A stretch of DNA of 64,000 nucleotides from Anaerolineaceae bacterium (GTDB taxonomy: Bacteria; Chloroflexota; Anaerolineae; Aggregatilineales; Phototrophicaceae). The stretch covers positions 355,750 through 419,749 of the forward strand of contig PABP01000009.1 in the NCBI GenBank assembly GCA_002699585.1. Reading direction: 5' to 3'. Under the pieces are notes generated by a model. The model was not told where the DNA came from and made no database searches. It was given only the letters and a program-made list of their open reading frames with translations. Within the stretch, counting starts at the first letter, position 1. Each line of letters starts with the position of its first letter. The position numbers and the translations under genes are program-made. This document shows positions 8,660-16,360 of this stretch, in pieces.

Positions 8660-9846
8660 GCGACCAACTGACACTGTCTGATCTGGCTTTTTTGCAGTCT
8701 GATGTGGGTCAGGTGTTGCTAGCAGACTTAGCTCAAGCCGATCTGTCGGATCGCAATCAACTGCGTTTGCTAACCCAACTGCGCCAGCAAGTGGAAGGCT
8801 CACAAGCGGCAATTGCCCTGACGACGGCCCGCCTGAGAAAAAAAGCCGAGGCGAAGTTTGGTGAAGCCGCAGCAGGCATGTTCTTCACGCAGTCGGCATT
8901 GGAGCAAGCCAGCGATCCGTTGGTACGCGCCTACCGTACTCGGCAAATTCAGGGCGAGCGTGTACTGGACGTTTGTTGTGGCATTGGCAGCGATACGAGT
9001 GCTTTTGCCGTCGCTGGTTATGCTGCACATGGCATAGATATCGACCCGGTGCGTGTTGCTATCGCGCGCCACAATGCCGATGTACTGCACAGTTCAGCCA
9101 CGTTCGAGGTGGCTGATGTCACCGCTGGCATTCCCTCAGGCTATGACACAGTCTTCTTTGATCCGGCGCGTCGAGATGAACAAGGCCGCCGCATCTTCGA
9201 CGTAGCGCAATATATCCCGCCGCTGTCGCTTGTTCGTAGCTGGGACGTACCGCAAATGATAGTCAAGCTGTCTCCTGGCGTAGATATCGACCAGGTGCGC
9301 GACTATGGCGGCAAGTTGACTTTCGTCAGTGTGCAGGGCGATCTCAAAGAGGCTATTTTGCAGCCAGGGACCGACTCTCAGAATTATGAGGCGGTCTTTT
9401 TGACTGATGCTGATACGTTGACCTGGGTACACGATACCCGCGTTCCTCAGCCGGAAGTGCAGATGGGCGAACCTGCTGGCTGGCTGGTGGAGCCTGACCC
9501 AGCGATATTGCGTGCTAGTCTGGTGCGCCACCTGGCCGCAGAAATAGACGCGGTCATGCTCGATGAAACGATTGGCTATCTGACGACTGACGTGCATCCG
9601 CAGACGCCCTGGGCACGCTGCTGGCGGGTTCTCGACTGGATGCCGTATCACCTCAAAAAGCTGCGCAGCTACCTGCGTGCGCATGATATTGGCACGGTGA
9701 CTGTCAAGAAGCGAGGATCGCCCATTACGCCTGAGCAGCTCATCGCTGCGCTCAAACTCAAGAAGGGCACGCAGGAGCGTACCCTGGTCCTGACGCGCCT
9801 GCGAGGCGAACCCATTGTCATGATCTGTGAGCCTCAGCCTGTATAA
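8656..9846 (+). CDS. Class I SAM methyltransferase with THUMP-like C-terminal domain
   Basis: A 396-residue protein. About 1-95 is a helical N-terminal part with TARLRKKAEAKFG. A Rossmann methyltransferase core follows, with VLDVCCGIGSD (about 104-114), the GIDIDP acidic loop and FFDPARR (about 169-175), which takes the place of the NPPY/DPPR catalytic motif of base methyltransferases. The C-terminal part (about 310-396), with TVKKRGSPITPEQL and LTRLRGEP, resembles the THUMP-like domain found in this family. That combination suggests a nucleic-acid target, probably RNA. The family is widespread but poorly characterised. It starts within the stop codon of the preceding methyltransferase-like gene, implying translational coupling. 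Confidence 0.82.
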   Translation: MSDQLTLSDLAFLQSDVGQVLLADLAQADLSDRNQLRLLTQLRQQVEGSQAAIALTTARLRKKAEAKFGEAAAGMFFTQSALEQASDPLVRAYRTRQIQGERVLDVCCGIGSDTSAFAVAGYAAHGIDIDPVRVAIARHNADVLHSSATFEVADVTAGIPSGYDTVFFDPARRDEQGRRIFDVAQYIPPLSLVRSWDVPQMIVKLSPGVDIDQVRDYGGKLTFVSVQGDLKEAILQPGTDSQNYEAVFLTDADTLTWVHDTRVPQPEVQMGEPAGWLVEPDPAILRASLVRHLAAEIDAVMLDETIGYLTTDVHPQTPWARCWRVLDWMPYHLKKLRSYLRAHDIGTVTVKKRGSPITPEQLIAALKLKKGTQERTLVLTRLRGEPIVMICEPQPV

Positions 9847-9883
9847 GCCTATTGCGCACATGCCCATTGTCAAAATCAGAATT

Positions 9884-9911
9884 TTGGATGTGCCCCTTGC
9901 TTGCGTATAAT
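9884..9911 (+). promoter_or_regulatory. Promoter of the phosphoribosyltransferase gene
   Basis: TTGGAT (9884-9889), a 16-nt spacer and a perfect TATAAT (9906-9911), about 75 bases before the start codon. Confidence 0.65.
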
Positions 9912-9984
9912 AGGCCCTTAATGGTCGTTTATTGGGTTCTTCGCAGCGAATGATTATCGGGAACCTGGGATCGAAAGGTTGTTA

Positions 9985-10524
9985 ATGTATTCATCGGGTA
10001 GACAGCCTATGCGCCACGAGGTCTTAACCTGGGAGGATGTGGATAAGATCATCGATATTCTGATGCCTCGTGTGCAAACCATGGGCCCATTTGACGCAAT
10101 GGTGATGATCACGCGCGGTGGCGTTATCCCTGGCGGGCTGCTGGCGGAAGCACTGAATATTCAAAATCTGCTGACGGCTGCCGTAGACTTCCCCGCGACG
10201 GAAGAAGCCGGGCTGATGGCTTGGCCGATCTTCTTGCAGTTCCCGGCAGATGATTTGCTGCTGGGACGCAATACGCTTATTGTCGATGATGTGTGGGGCA
10301 GTGGCCGCACCAGTACATCGGTTCGGGGCCGCGTTGAGGCTGCGGGTGCGACGGCCTTTACCTGTGTCTTGCATTACAATCCGTACCGCTCACTATTCAG
10401 CAACGCCAAGCCGGATTTTTACGGTGAAGCAACTGACGCCTATATCATCTATCCCTGGGAAATCGACCGGGGGCCGCGAGGCTTGGATTTTGAAGAACCG
10501 AACCCTTCACCGGATCTTTCATAG
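9985..10524 (+). CDS. Type I phosphoribosyltransferase family protein
   Basis: A 179-residue cytoplasmic protein with the PRT fold. The PRPP-binding loop is clear: LIVDDVWGSGRTS at about residues 97-109, the standard hydrophobic-DD-x4-GxT pattern with R before T. An N-terminal MITRGGVIPGG segment forms the PPi loop. The late YPWEID segment resembles xanthine-guanine type PRTs, so purine salvage is possible, but the acceptor base cannot be read from sequence. The ATG at 9985 has AAAGG (9974-9978) six bases upstream. Another ATG at 10009 is a possible alternative. Confidence 0.85.
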   Translation: MYSSGRQPMRHEVLTWEDVDKIIDILMPRVQTMGPFDAMVMITRGGVIPGGLLAEALNIQNLLTAAVDFPATEEAGLMAWPIFLQFPADDLLLGRNTLIVDDVWGSGRTSTSVRGRVEAAGATAFTCVLHYNPYRSLFSNAKPDFYGEATDAYIIYPWEIDRGPRGLDFEEPNPSPDLS

Positions 10525-10571
10525 CGGTTTTTGAGATAAAACGCTGATAATTAGATGGAAATTGATAGGCA

Positions 10572-10590
10572 TTTGTCTATTTTAGACAAA
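10572..10590 (+). promoter_or_regulatory. Perfect inverted repeat near a -10 box
   Basis: TTTGTCTA (10572-10579) and TAGACAAA (10583-10590) separated by TTT. It sits 22 bases before a TATAAT at 10612-10617. It may be an operator, or a weak terminator of the phosphoribosyltransferase gene since a T-rich stretch follows. Confidence 0.4.
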
Positions 10591-10620
10591 CCCAATTTTC
10601 ATTTTTTCACCTATAATATA

Positions 10621-10643
10621 GGGCGACTGGAGGTAAGTCGCCC
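10621..10643 (+). promoter_or_regulatory. Hairpin with a Shine-Dalgarno-like loop
   Basis: A perfect 8-bp stem, GGGCGACT (10621-10628) with AGTCGCCC (10636-10643). The 7-nt loop is GGAGGTA, a near-perfect Shine-Dalgarno sequence. It lies 130 bases upstream of an S1-domain protein gene. Confidence 0.5.
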
Positions 10644-10646
10644 AAG

Positions 10647-10748
10647 ATGCGACATGTCGTAGATTTTTGTATTATACTATTAATAGGTATAGTCTGGCTG
10701 AGGTGGGCAGCCGTTGTCGGTTTTTTTACTTATCCACTCAAAATATAA
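10647..10748 (+). CDS. Possible hydrophobic leader peptide (33 aa)
   Basis: A short frame from ATG at 10647 to TAA at 10746-10748. Its Shine-Dalgarno candidate GGAGG is in the loop of the preceding hairpin, 13 bases away. The peptide has one hydrophobic run (FCIILLIGIVWL, then AAVVGFF) that could span a membrane. It ends 25 bases before the S1 gene start. Short frames in AT-rich DNA often look hydrophobic by chance, so confidence is low. Confidence 0.2.
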   Translation: MRHVVDFCIILLIGIVWLRWAAVVGFFTYPLKI

Positions 10749-10773
10749 ACACATCGCAAAGGCACACGAGTTT

Positions 10774-12153
10774 ATGGCCGATCAGGATAAAGGGTTGAAT
10801 GGACATGACGATGATTTTGCGTCCATGCTGGAATCATCGTTCGATTATTCTTATGCGCCACCCCGCCGCGGCGAAATTCGCACGGCAACGATTCTTCAGA
10901 TAGAAGATCGTGAAATTATTGTTGACCTGGGTGCCAAGCAAGATGGTATCGTAACCTACCAGGATATTGAGCGGATGGATGCCGACTTCCGCCATGAGTT
11001 ACAGGTCGGGGAAGAAGTCCCTGTTTACGTCCTAAATCCGCGCGATACCAACGGCAATTTGATTGTTTCTATCAATATGGGCTTGCAACGCTACGATTGG
11101 GAGAAAGCGGCCAAGCTGCTTAAATCCGAGGACGTTGTCCAAGTTGTTGTGACCGGTTTCAACAAGGGTGGTGTTCTGGTTCGCTGGAACCGCTTAGAAG
11201 GTTTTATTCCGAGTTCGCATCTGACGTCACTAGCGGCTTCTGCAGATCGCCGGGAAGCACTGTCGAATCTGACGGGCGAACAATTGGGCGTCAAGGTCAT
11301 TGAAGTCGATCAGGACCGCCGTCGTCTGATCTTCAGTGAACGCGAAGCACAGCGCGAATGGCGCCAGCAGCAGAAGGCGCGTTTGCTCGATGAACTCAAT
11401 GAAGGTGATGTCGTCCCAGGTACAGTGACTGGCCTGCGTGACTTTGGCGCATTCGTTAACATTGGTGGGGCTGATGGCCTGATCCATGTTAGCGAGTTAG
11501 CTTGGCACCGCGTCGATCACCCGCGCGATATTCTCAGTGTTGGCGATAAGATTGATGTTTATATCTTCAATTTGGATCGCAAAACCAATCGTATCGCGCT
11601 CAGTCGCAAACGCCTGTTGCAGGACCCCTGGGATACCGCATCGACCATCTACCACGAAGGCCAATTGGTCGATGGCGTCGTCACCAACGTTGTCGATTTC
11701 GGCGCATTTGTCGCGCTCGATGATGGCCTGGAAGGGTTGCTGCATCTGAGCGAAATGGGCGATGGGTCCCTCAAGGAACCGCACTCCTATGTTCAAAAGG
11801 GCGACCGCCTGTCCTTACGCATCAGCCACCTGGAGCCAGAAAAGCGTCGTGTGGGCTTCACCCAGCGCTGGGGCACGGAAGCCAGTACAGGTGAAGGTGA
11901 CGATGCGCCGCCAGCATCAGGCGAGGCTGAGGCCGAAGGCGAAGTCAGTGACGAGGCTGTGCCCGAGAATGACGACGTGGTTGAAGCCGGTGCAGAAGCG
12001 CAGGTCGAAGCTGAAGCTGAGGATGTTGTTGAAGCTGAGGATGTTGTTGAAGAAGAGGCTCAAGAGGAAGACACATCCGAGGCAGAAGATGCGCCCGAAG
12101 ACGATGATGCATCTGAAGACGATGACGAATCTGAGGACGATGACGAGTCTTAA
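10774..12153 (+). CDS. S1 RNA-binding protein with four S1 domains (RpsA paralogue 1)
   Basis: 459 residues. ATG at 10774 (MADQDKG) is preferred over an upstream in-frame start because the upstream codons read through leader DNA. AAAGG (10758-10762) is a distant binding site. Four S1 domains lie at about 32-102, 120-190, 208-278 and 292-362. The third and fourth have the classic DFGAFV and GL(I/L)H(V/L)SE motifs. The first two are degenerate, as in the ribosome-docking domains of S1. The last 90 residues are strongly acidic and repetitive, with a perfect 18-bp duplication (12013-12030 and 12031-12048, EAEDVV twice) and DDDES repeats. The next gene is a close paralogue, so division of labour in translation initiation or RNA turnover is likely but unproven. 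Confidence 0.9.
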   Translation: MADQDKGLNGHDDDFASMLESSFDYSYAPPRRGEIRTATILQIEDREIIVDLGAKQDGIVTYQDIERMDADFRHELQVGEEVPVYVLNPRDTNGNLIVSINMGLQRYDWEKAAKLLKSEDVVQVVVTGFNKGGVLVRWNRLEGFIPSSHLTSLAASADRREALSNLTGEQLGVKVIEVDQDRRRLIFSEREAQREWRQQQKARLLDELNEGDVVPGTVTGLRDFGAFVNIGGADGLIHVSELAWHRVDHPRDILSVGDKIDVYIFNLDRKTNRIALSRKRLLQDPWDTASTIYHEGQLVDGVVTNVVDFGAFVALDDGLEGLLHLSEMGDGSLKEPHSYVQKGDRLSLRISHLEPEKRRVGFTQRWGTEASTGEGDDAPPASGEAEAEGEVSDEAVPENDDVVEAGAEAQVEAEAEDVVEAEDVVEEEAQEEDTSEAEDAPEDDDASEDDDESEDDDES

Positions 12154-12194
12154 ATCGGCTAACATTATCGCAAAAATAGGACTTACCTATCGAG

Positions 12195-12234
12195 AGTCGG
12201 GGCTTGTGTTGTCATAGCAAGCTGCCGACTTTTT
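12195..12234 (+). terminator. Rho-independent terminator of S1 paralogue 1
   Basis: Outer stem AGTCGG (12195-12200) with CCGACT (12225-12230), inner stem GCTTG (12202-12206) with CAAGC (12218-12222), then TTTTTG. Confidence 0.85.
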
Positions 12235-12409
12235 GTTTACCTGTCAGAGCCACATGGTGCGTTAAGGCTGACACAAATCGTCATGTTGAAGGCCTGCACA
12301 GCCTGCCGTACTTGCCTGAATAATCATGATATTCCGCCGTAAAAAAGATGATCTTACTCCTAGTCGCCCAACGGGCGCTTTTCCGCATGATTGGAAGGTA
12401 TCACCTGAG

Positions 12410-12438
12410 TTGACAATCACCTGGGCCAACAGTATAAT
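12410..12438 (+). promoter_or_regulatory. Consensus sigma-70-type promoter of S1 paralogue 2
   Basis: Perfect TTGACA (12410-12415), a 17-nt spacer and perfect TATAAT (12433-12438). It is the best promoter match I found in the window and fits a highly expressed ribosomal protein gene. The predicted leader is about 235 nt long. Confidence 0.85.
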
Positions 12439-12444
12439 GCCGCC

Positions 12445-12681
12445 GTCCTGTGTATCATGCAGTGGCTAAAATGGGAGGCTCGTTCTACACCTAGGGAGAA
12501 GCCGAACGGCCTTATCATTAGACATGATCTTTAAAATTCAACTGGATTTGCAGTACCCCATCGCACCCAAGTTATCGCTATGCAGTGATGTGGGCTGTTT
12601 TTATGTGTCTTACTAGGCTGTCGCTGTTTTATGTGTCCTTAGCAGGGCGTACATCGTTCGTTTTAGGGAGTTTATTCACCA
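12445..12681 (+). promoter_or_regulatory. Long untranslated leader of S1 paralogue 2
   Basis: No gene is seen. An imperfect hairpin (CCATCGCAC at 12558-12566 with GTGATGTGG at 12585-12593, 7 of 9 pairs) is followed by GCTGTTTTTATG, which looks like an attenuator. A 19-nt imperfect direct repeat (12594-12612 and 12623-12641, GCTGTTTT(T)ATGTGTC then TTA) follows. AGGGAG at 12665-12670 is the ribosome binding site. Autoregulation by S1 protein is known for E. coli rpsA. Here it is only a hypothesis. Confidence 0.45.
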
Positions 12682-13911
12682 ATGTCTACCGATGTTTCAA
12701 CCGATTTGTCAATCGATGAGATGAGCTTTGAAGAACTGCTGGAGCAATCGCTGGCCAAGAGCCAATTAGAGCGCGGCGATATTGTGACAGGAGTGATTCT
12801 GGCTGTCGATCATCACGGCCTGATTGTCGACGTAAGCTGGAAGCATGATGGTGTCGTGTCCCGCACAGATATTGAGCGTATGGGCCTGACCACCGAAGAC
12901 TTCAACGTCGATGATGAGCTGGATGTTGCCGTCGTCCGCCTGGATGATATGGAAGGCAACCTCATCCTATCCGCAGCCCAGGCCAAGCAAAACGAAGATT
13001 GGCAGCGTGCAGAAGTCCTGCAAGAGAGCGACGAAGCCTGGTCCGGCGAAGTTGCTGCGGCCAACAAGGGCGGCCTGATTATGCCATTTGGCAACTTGCG
13101 CGGCTTTATCCCGGCAAGCCATGTGGTCGATCTGCCGCGCGGTCTGAATGAAGATGACCGTATCCGCTATCTGGAAAACCTGGTAGGCACTGAAATCAGC
13201 GTGAAGGTGATCGAGGTCAACCGCAAGCGTCGTCGTCTGGTCTTTAGCCAGCGCAATGCGGAACGTGAGAACCGCGACGCCCGTAAGGAAAGCTTGCTGG
13301 CAGAGTTGAACGAAGGCGACATCCGTACCGGTATCGTCAGCGGCCTTTGCGACTTCGGCGCATTTGTTGACCTGGGTGGTGCTGACGGCCTGATTCATAT
13401 TTCAGAACTGGCTTGGCATCGTGTCCGTCACCCGCAAGAGATTGTCAATGTGGGCGACAAGGTCGAAATCTACATCCTGCACCTGGACGAACGTGGCAAA
13501 CGTATTGGCCTCAGCCTTAAGCGCCTGCAACCCAATCCCTGGTCACAGGTGGACGATATGTATCACATCGGCCAATTGGTCGAAGGCACTGTCTCCCGTG
13601 TCGAGCCATTCGGTGCGTTCATCAGCCTGGAACCGGGCATTGAAGCCTTGCTGCACGTCAGCCAGATTTCCGATGAGGATACCGAGGACCCGACCCGTCA
13701 CGTGTACGAAGGTCAGCGCATCCTGAACCGCATCATCAGCATTGAGTCTGAGAAGCAGCGCCTGGGCCTGAGCCTGAAGGAAGTCACCGAGGGCGAGCTG
13801 CAGCAATGGGAAGAAGCCCGTGCAGAAGCCGCTGCGGCGATGGTCGCACAGGACGCAGACGAAGAAGTTGAAGAAGAAGCTGAACTGGCAGAAGCGGCTG
13901 TTGAGTCCTAA
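12682..13911 (+). CDS. rpsA: 30S ribosomal protein S1-like, four S1 domains (paralogue 2)
   Basis: 409 residues with four S1 domains at about 30-100, 118-190, 210-278 and 295-365, followed by an acidic Glu/Ala-rich tail. The N-terminal FEELLEQSL helix segment and the degenerate first domain match the ribosome-binding end of bacterial S1. Domains three and four carry DFGAFVDLGGADGLIHISEL and PFGAFISLEPGIEALLHVSQ. S1 delivers mRNA to the 30S subunit. The perfect promoter and proximity to rpsU and infA make this the better candidate for the ribosomal S1 of the two paralogues. Which one is ribosome-bound cannot be decided from sequence. Confidence 0.92.
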   Translation: MSTDVSTDLSIDEMSFEELLEQSLAKSQLERGDIVTGVILAVDHHGLIVDVSWKHDGVVSRTDIERMGLTTEDFNVDDELDVAVVRLDDMEGNLILSAAQAKQNEDWQRAEVLQESDEAWSGEVAAANKGGLIMPFGNLRGFIPASHVVDLPRGLNEDDRIRYLENLVGTEISVKVIEVNRKRRRLVFSQRNAERENRDARKESLLAELNEGDIRTGIVSGLCDFGAFVDLGGADGLIHISELAWHRVRHPQEIVNVGDKVEIYILHLDERGKRIGLSLKRLQPNPWSQVDDMYHIGQLVEGTVSRVEPFGAFISLEPGIEALLHVSQISDEDTEDPTRHVYEGQRILNRIISIESEKQRLGLSLKEVTEGELQQWEEARAEAAAAMVAQDADEEVEEEAELAEAAVES

Positions 13912-13936
13912 TTAACACGTTTCTATCGACATTTTA

Positions 13937-13974
13937 AGGCACCACTGTATGGTTGACGCTGTACAGTGGTGCCT
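13937..13974 (+). terminator. Strong hairpin after S1 paralogue 2
   Basis: A perfect 13-bp stem, AGGCACCACTGTA (13937-13949) with TACAGTGGTGCCT (13962-13974) and a 12-nt loop. Only a weak T-rich stretch follows (GTCTATTG). A -10-like TATAGT at 13983-13988 with TGTACA at 13960-13965 may start the rpsU transcript from within the same interval. Confidence 0.65.
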
Positions 13975-14039
13975 GTCTATTGTATAGTAGACCCACAAAT
14001 TCCGAACATGTATTTGTCTAGAGGATGTTAGCGAGTTAT

Positions 14040-14249
14040 ATGGCATCAGTAAAACTTAAACCAGGTGAATCACAAGAAGCTCTGTTGCGCCGCTTCCGTA
14101 AACGCGTGACCAACGCAGGTATCCTCAGCACGGTGCGCCGCAAGCGCTGGCACATCAGCAAGAGCGAACTGCGTCGTATTGAAAAGAAAAAGGCGATTCG
14201 CCGCGCCCGCCGTCGGCAGCGCAAGGCTGAAACGCGTGGTGGCCTTTAG
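14040..14249 (+). CDS. rpsU: 30S ribosomal protein S21
   Basis: A 69-residue, very basic protein. The ATG at 14040 gives MASVKLKPGESQEALLRRF, which fits the bS21 start (charged strand, then ES and a helix with LRRFRKRV). An ATG at 14025 would add five residues and has GAGG directly against it. The C-terminal SKSELRRIEKKKAIRRARRRQRK region is the usual basic helix that contacts 16S rRNA near the anti-Shine-Dalgarno region. It has its own terminator and probably its own promoter. Confidence 0.93.
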   Translation: MASVKLKPGESQEALLRRFRKRVTNAGILSTVRRKRWHISKSELRRIEKKKAIRRARRRQRKAETRGGL

Positions 14250-14283
14250 GCCCGACCTGTTAATAATCAAGAATAGGTTATCG

Positions 14284-14319
14284 ACAACCGCTGTCGTAAT
14301 TCGGCAGCGGCTTGTTTTG
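14284..14319 (+). terminator. Rho-independent terminator of rpsU
   Basis: Stem CCGCTGTCG (14288-14296) with CGGCAGCGG (14302-14310, one G-U pair), flanked by ACAA (14284-14287) and TTGT (14312-14315), followed by TTTGTT. Confidence 0.8.
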
Positions 14320-14469
14320 TTAAGCACATTTTGCCAGATGCCCTTACAATTTTAGTCTGCCAGAATGCGTTATTAATTCCGTTATTAAATGGATTGTTGC
14401 ACAAGGGCATAGCGCTTTGTTATGCTTTGTGGAGATTATGTGACCAACGAGCCACCTACTAGGAGATTT

Positions 14470-14712
14470 ATGGCTAAGCAAGAAGAGAAACTCGAAGTTG
14501 AAGGTACTGTCGTTGAAGCACTGCCTAATACGCAGTTCATTGTGGAACTGGAAAATGGCCACCGTGTTTTAGCATATCTGTCGGGCAAAATGCGTAAATT
14601 CTACATTCGCATCTTGTTGGGCGACCGTGTGCGTGTGGAAATGACGCCGTATGATATGACGCGCGGCCGCATTACCTACCGCCACCGCGATCAGCAGAGC
14701 AATCGGCCCTAA
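14470..14712 (+). CDS. infA: Translation initiation factor IF-1
   Basis: 80 residues, a single S1-like OB fold that binds the 30S A site during initiation. ATG at 14470 follows AGGAG (14461-14465). Family motifs: [20 protein letters not shown], the [20 protein letters not shown] core with the GKMRK loop, [12 protein letters not shown], and the GRITYRHRD end. An upstream in-frame ATG at 14422 is ignored because IF-1 is conserved from MAK. It is convergent with the ubiE-like gene. The interval between them (14713-14796) holds only a small CGCAT/ATGCG hairpin. Confidence 0.96.
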   Translation: MAKQEEKLEVEGTVVEALPNTQFIVELENGHRVLAYLSGKMRKFYIRILLGDRVRVEMTPYDMTRGRITYRHRDQQSNRP

Positions 14713-14796
14713 CGACGCCAATATTCGCCTTGTGCAGATAACTTAATGATTTTTTGCTCGCATATAATGCGGGCTATTTTGCGTTCTGATGCAGGG

Positions 14797-15513
14797 CTAA
14801 GCGGGTGGCTTTTCGCCCCAGTGGACGGCCATCGTACCGAACATGAAGGTTTTATAGGCGACGTTGACGAACCCAGCATCGCGCATGAGGGCGGCTAGCT
14901 CGTCCGGTGTCTTGAACTTCTGTGTGGATTCCGGCAGGTAGGTATAGGCATCGGCTGCTTCTTTTCCGCCGATGATACGCCCCATGATCGGGATGCCATA
15001 TTTCAAGTGCATTAAGATAAAGGGCTTGAGCAGGTTATTTGGCGGTGGCGACGTATCCAGAATGACGATGCGCCCCCCTGGCTTGAGCACCCGCTTTTGT
15101 TCCTCCAGGGTGCGCGTGATGTCGATAACATTGCGCACCAGGTAGCCCGATACGACCGCGTCGAAGCTGGCATCGCGATAGGGCAAGTTGAGCGCATCAG
15201 CGCCCGTCCAGCCGACCTGATCGCCATGTTTAAGGTGCATGCCCACGCGCATCATACCCAAAGAAAAATCACCGCCAATGACGGTTGCATTGGGGGCCTG
15301 TTGTAAGGCTTCAAAGGCGATGTCACCTGTCCCCGTTGCCAGGTCCAGCAGTGCGCCGTTTTGGGGCAAATGCGCCTGTTTGATGACAAAACGGCGCCAG
15401 CTCATATCCTGGCCAAAGGTCATCAAGCGGTTCATGAGGTTGTAGCGCCGTGCGATGCGGTCGAACATATTCTGCACGTAGTCAGCGCGTTCTTTGCCTG
15501 TCAGATGAGCCAT
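14797..15513 (-). CDS. ubiE: Demethylmenaquinone/ubiquinone methyltransferase family (UbiE/MenG)
   Basis: A 238-residue class I SAM methyltransferase. Family signatures: YVQNMFDRIARRYNLMNRLMTFG at the N-terminus, LLDLATGTGDIAFEA as motif I, DALNLPYRDASFDAVVSGYLVRNV, and GGRIVILDTSPP. UbiE/MenG carries out the C-methylation of the quinone ring in menaquinone (or ubiquinone) synthesis. Given the likely lineage, menaquinone is the more probable product. The conserved FGLRN motif is replaced by YLVRN, which also occurs in relatives acting on other small substrates, so the exact substrate is moderately uncertain. It lies 120 bases downstream of the Mut7-C gene. Confidence 0.82.
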   Translation of the reverse strand: MAHLTGKERADYVQNMFDRIARRYNLMNRLMTFGQDMSWRRFVIKQAHLPQNGALLDLATGTGDIAFEALQQAPNATVIGGDFSLGMMRVGMHLKHGDQVGWTGADALNLPYRDASFDAVVSGYLVRNVIDITRTLEEQKRVLKPGGRIVILDTSPPPNNLLKPFILMHLKYGIPIMGRIIGGKEAADAYTYLPESTQKFKTPDELAALMRDAGFVNVAYKTFMFGTMAVHWGEKPPA

Positions 15514-15634
15514 GAGGGTCTGTTGTCTTTCTTGCGATTCTTCTTACAAATGATCAGGATCTAAAGCGTTCAAAACTAGCTGAATTATACGGGAAGCGGC
15601 TTAACCCAGAATGAGCAAATTACAGGCCGACTGT

Positions 15635-16360
15635 TTAGTCGAGCAGGGCTTGCACGCGCTCGACATGGCTGCCTTTCCAGTAGACCTTGCCGCAGTCCTG
15701 GCACTGTTTAAAAACATCGTATGCCTCAGCGACATGATCCGGCAGTTGGTCGATGATCTCGATTTTGGCCACATCATCCAGCAGGCCGTTGCAAGCCGCA
15801 CAACGGCTAAAAGGTCGGGCGTGGGTTGCCAGGTCATAACGCGCATGGATTTCGCCTAAGCGCTCGTTTGGTTGTGTTGTACGCACATAATAGCCATACT
15901 CAACCAGACTGCGCTTGAGCACGCCCAGGTCGCGCGTCAGCAGGATGCGCTGCTCATCGTGAGACACCTGGGCCAGTTCATCGTCAGGATAATCATTGCG
16001 GTATAGTGTATCGTAACCCAGCAGGCGTAAATAGCTGGCCAAGCGCCCCAGGTGTGTATCCAGAATGAAACGCGGCGCTCCCGTTACGACGGGGATCAGG
16101 CGCTGCTTGGGCGACATGTCAGCGGTATCAGCGTCACTGTAAACGGCGATCTGGTCGCCATCCTCTACGATAGCCTCAAAGCCGACGCTCACGCCATTAA
16201 TCACGATTAAGTCCACCTCAGGATGCGGTGGCCCGATGGATTCGATCATATCTTTTGCCGATGCACGCCAGTCAAACTCAAGCACAATTGGCTGCTCACC
16301 CTGATTCGGCGGCAGAAAGTAGTCCAGCGTTCCGTAGAATGTAAACGTCGCCTGTGCCAT
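15635..16360 (-). CDS. Mut7-C RNase domain protein with ubiquitin-like N-terminus
   Basis: 241 residues in two modules. About 1-85 is a beta-grasp, ubiquitin/ThiS-like domain (TFTFYGTLDYFLPP, VLEFDWRASAKDMIES, DLIVINGVSVGFEAIVEDGDQIAVY). About 95-241 is the Mut7-C PIN-type RNase domain: FILDTHLGRLASYLRLLGYDTLY, the RILLTRD motif, and a zinc ribbon with RCAACNGLL and QCQDCGKVYWKGSH. The catalytic acids D (FILD), E/D and the TRD aspartate are present. Mut7-C proteins are predicted RNases, but bacterial members have no well-known target. ATG directly follows the prmA stop, so the two are co-translated. Confidence 0.88.
   Translation of the reverse strand: MAQATFTFYGTLDYFLPPNQGEQPIVLEFDWRASAKDMIESIGPPHPEVDLIVINGVSVGFEAIVEDGDQIAVYSDADTADMSPKQRLIPVVTGAPRFILDTHLGRLASYLRLLGYDTLYRNDYPDDELAQVSHDEQRILLTRDLGVLKRSLVEYGYYVRTTQPNERLGEIHARYDLATHARPFSRCAACNGLLDDVAKIEIIDQLPDHVAEAYDVFKQCQDCGKVYWKGSHVERVQALLD

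Noticed and set aside
9136..9873. A 245-codon minus-strand frame inside the THUMP-like methyltransferase gene
   Set aside because: The plus-strand frame has clear family motifs and coupling with its neighbour. The antisense frame has no domain.
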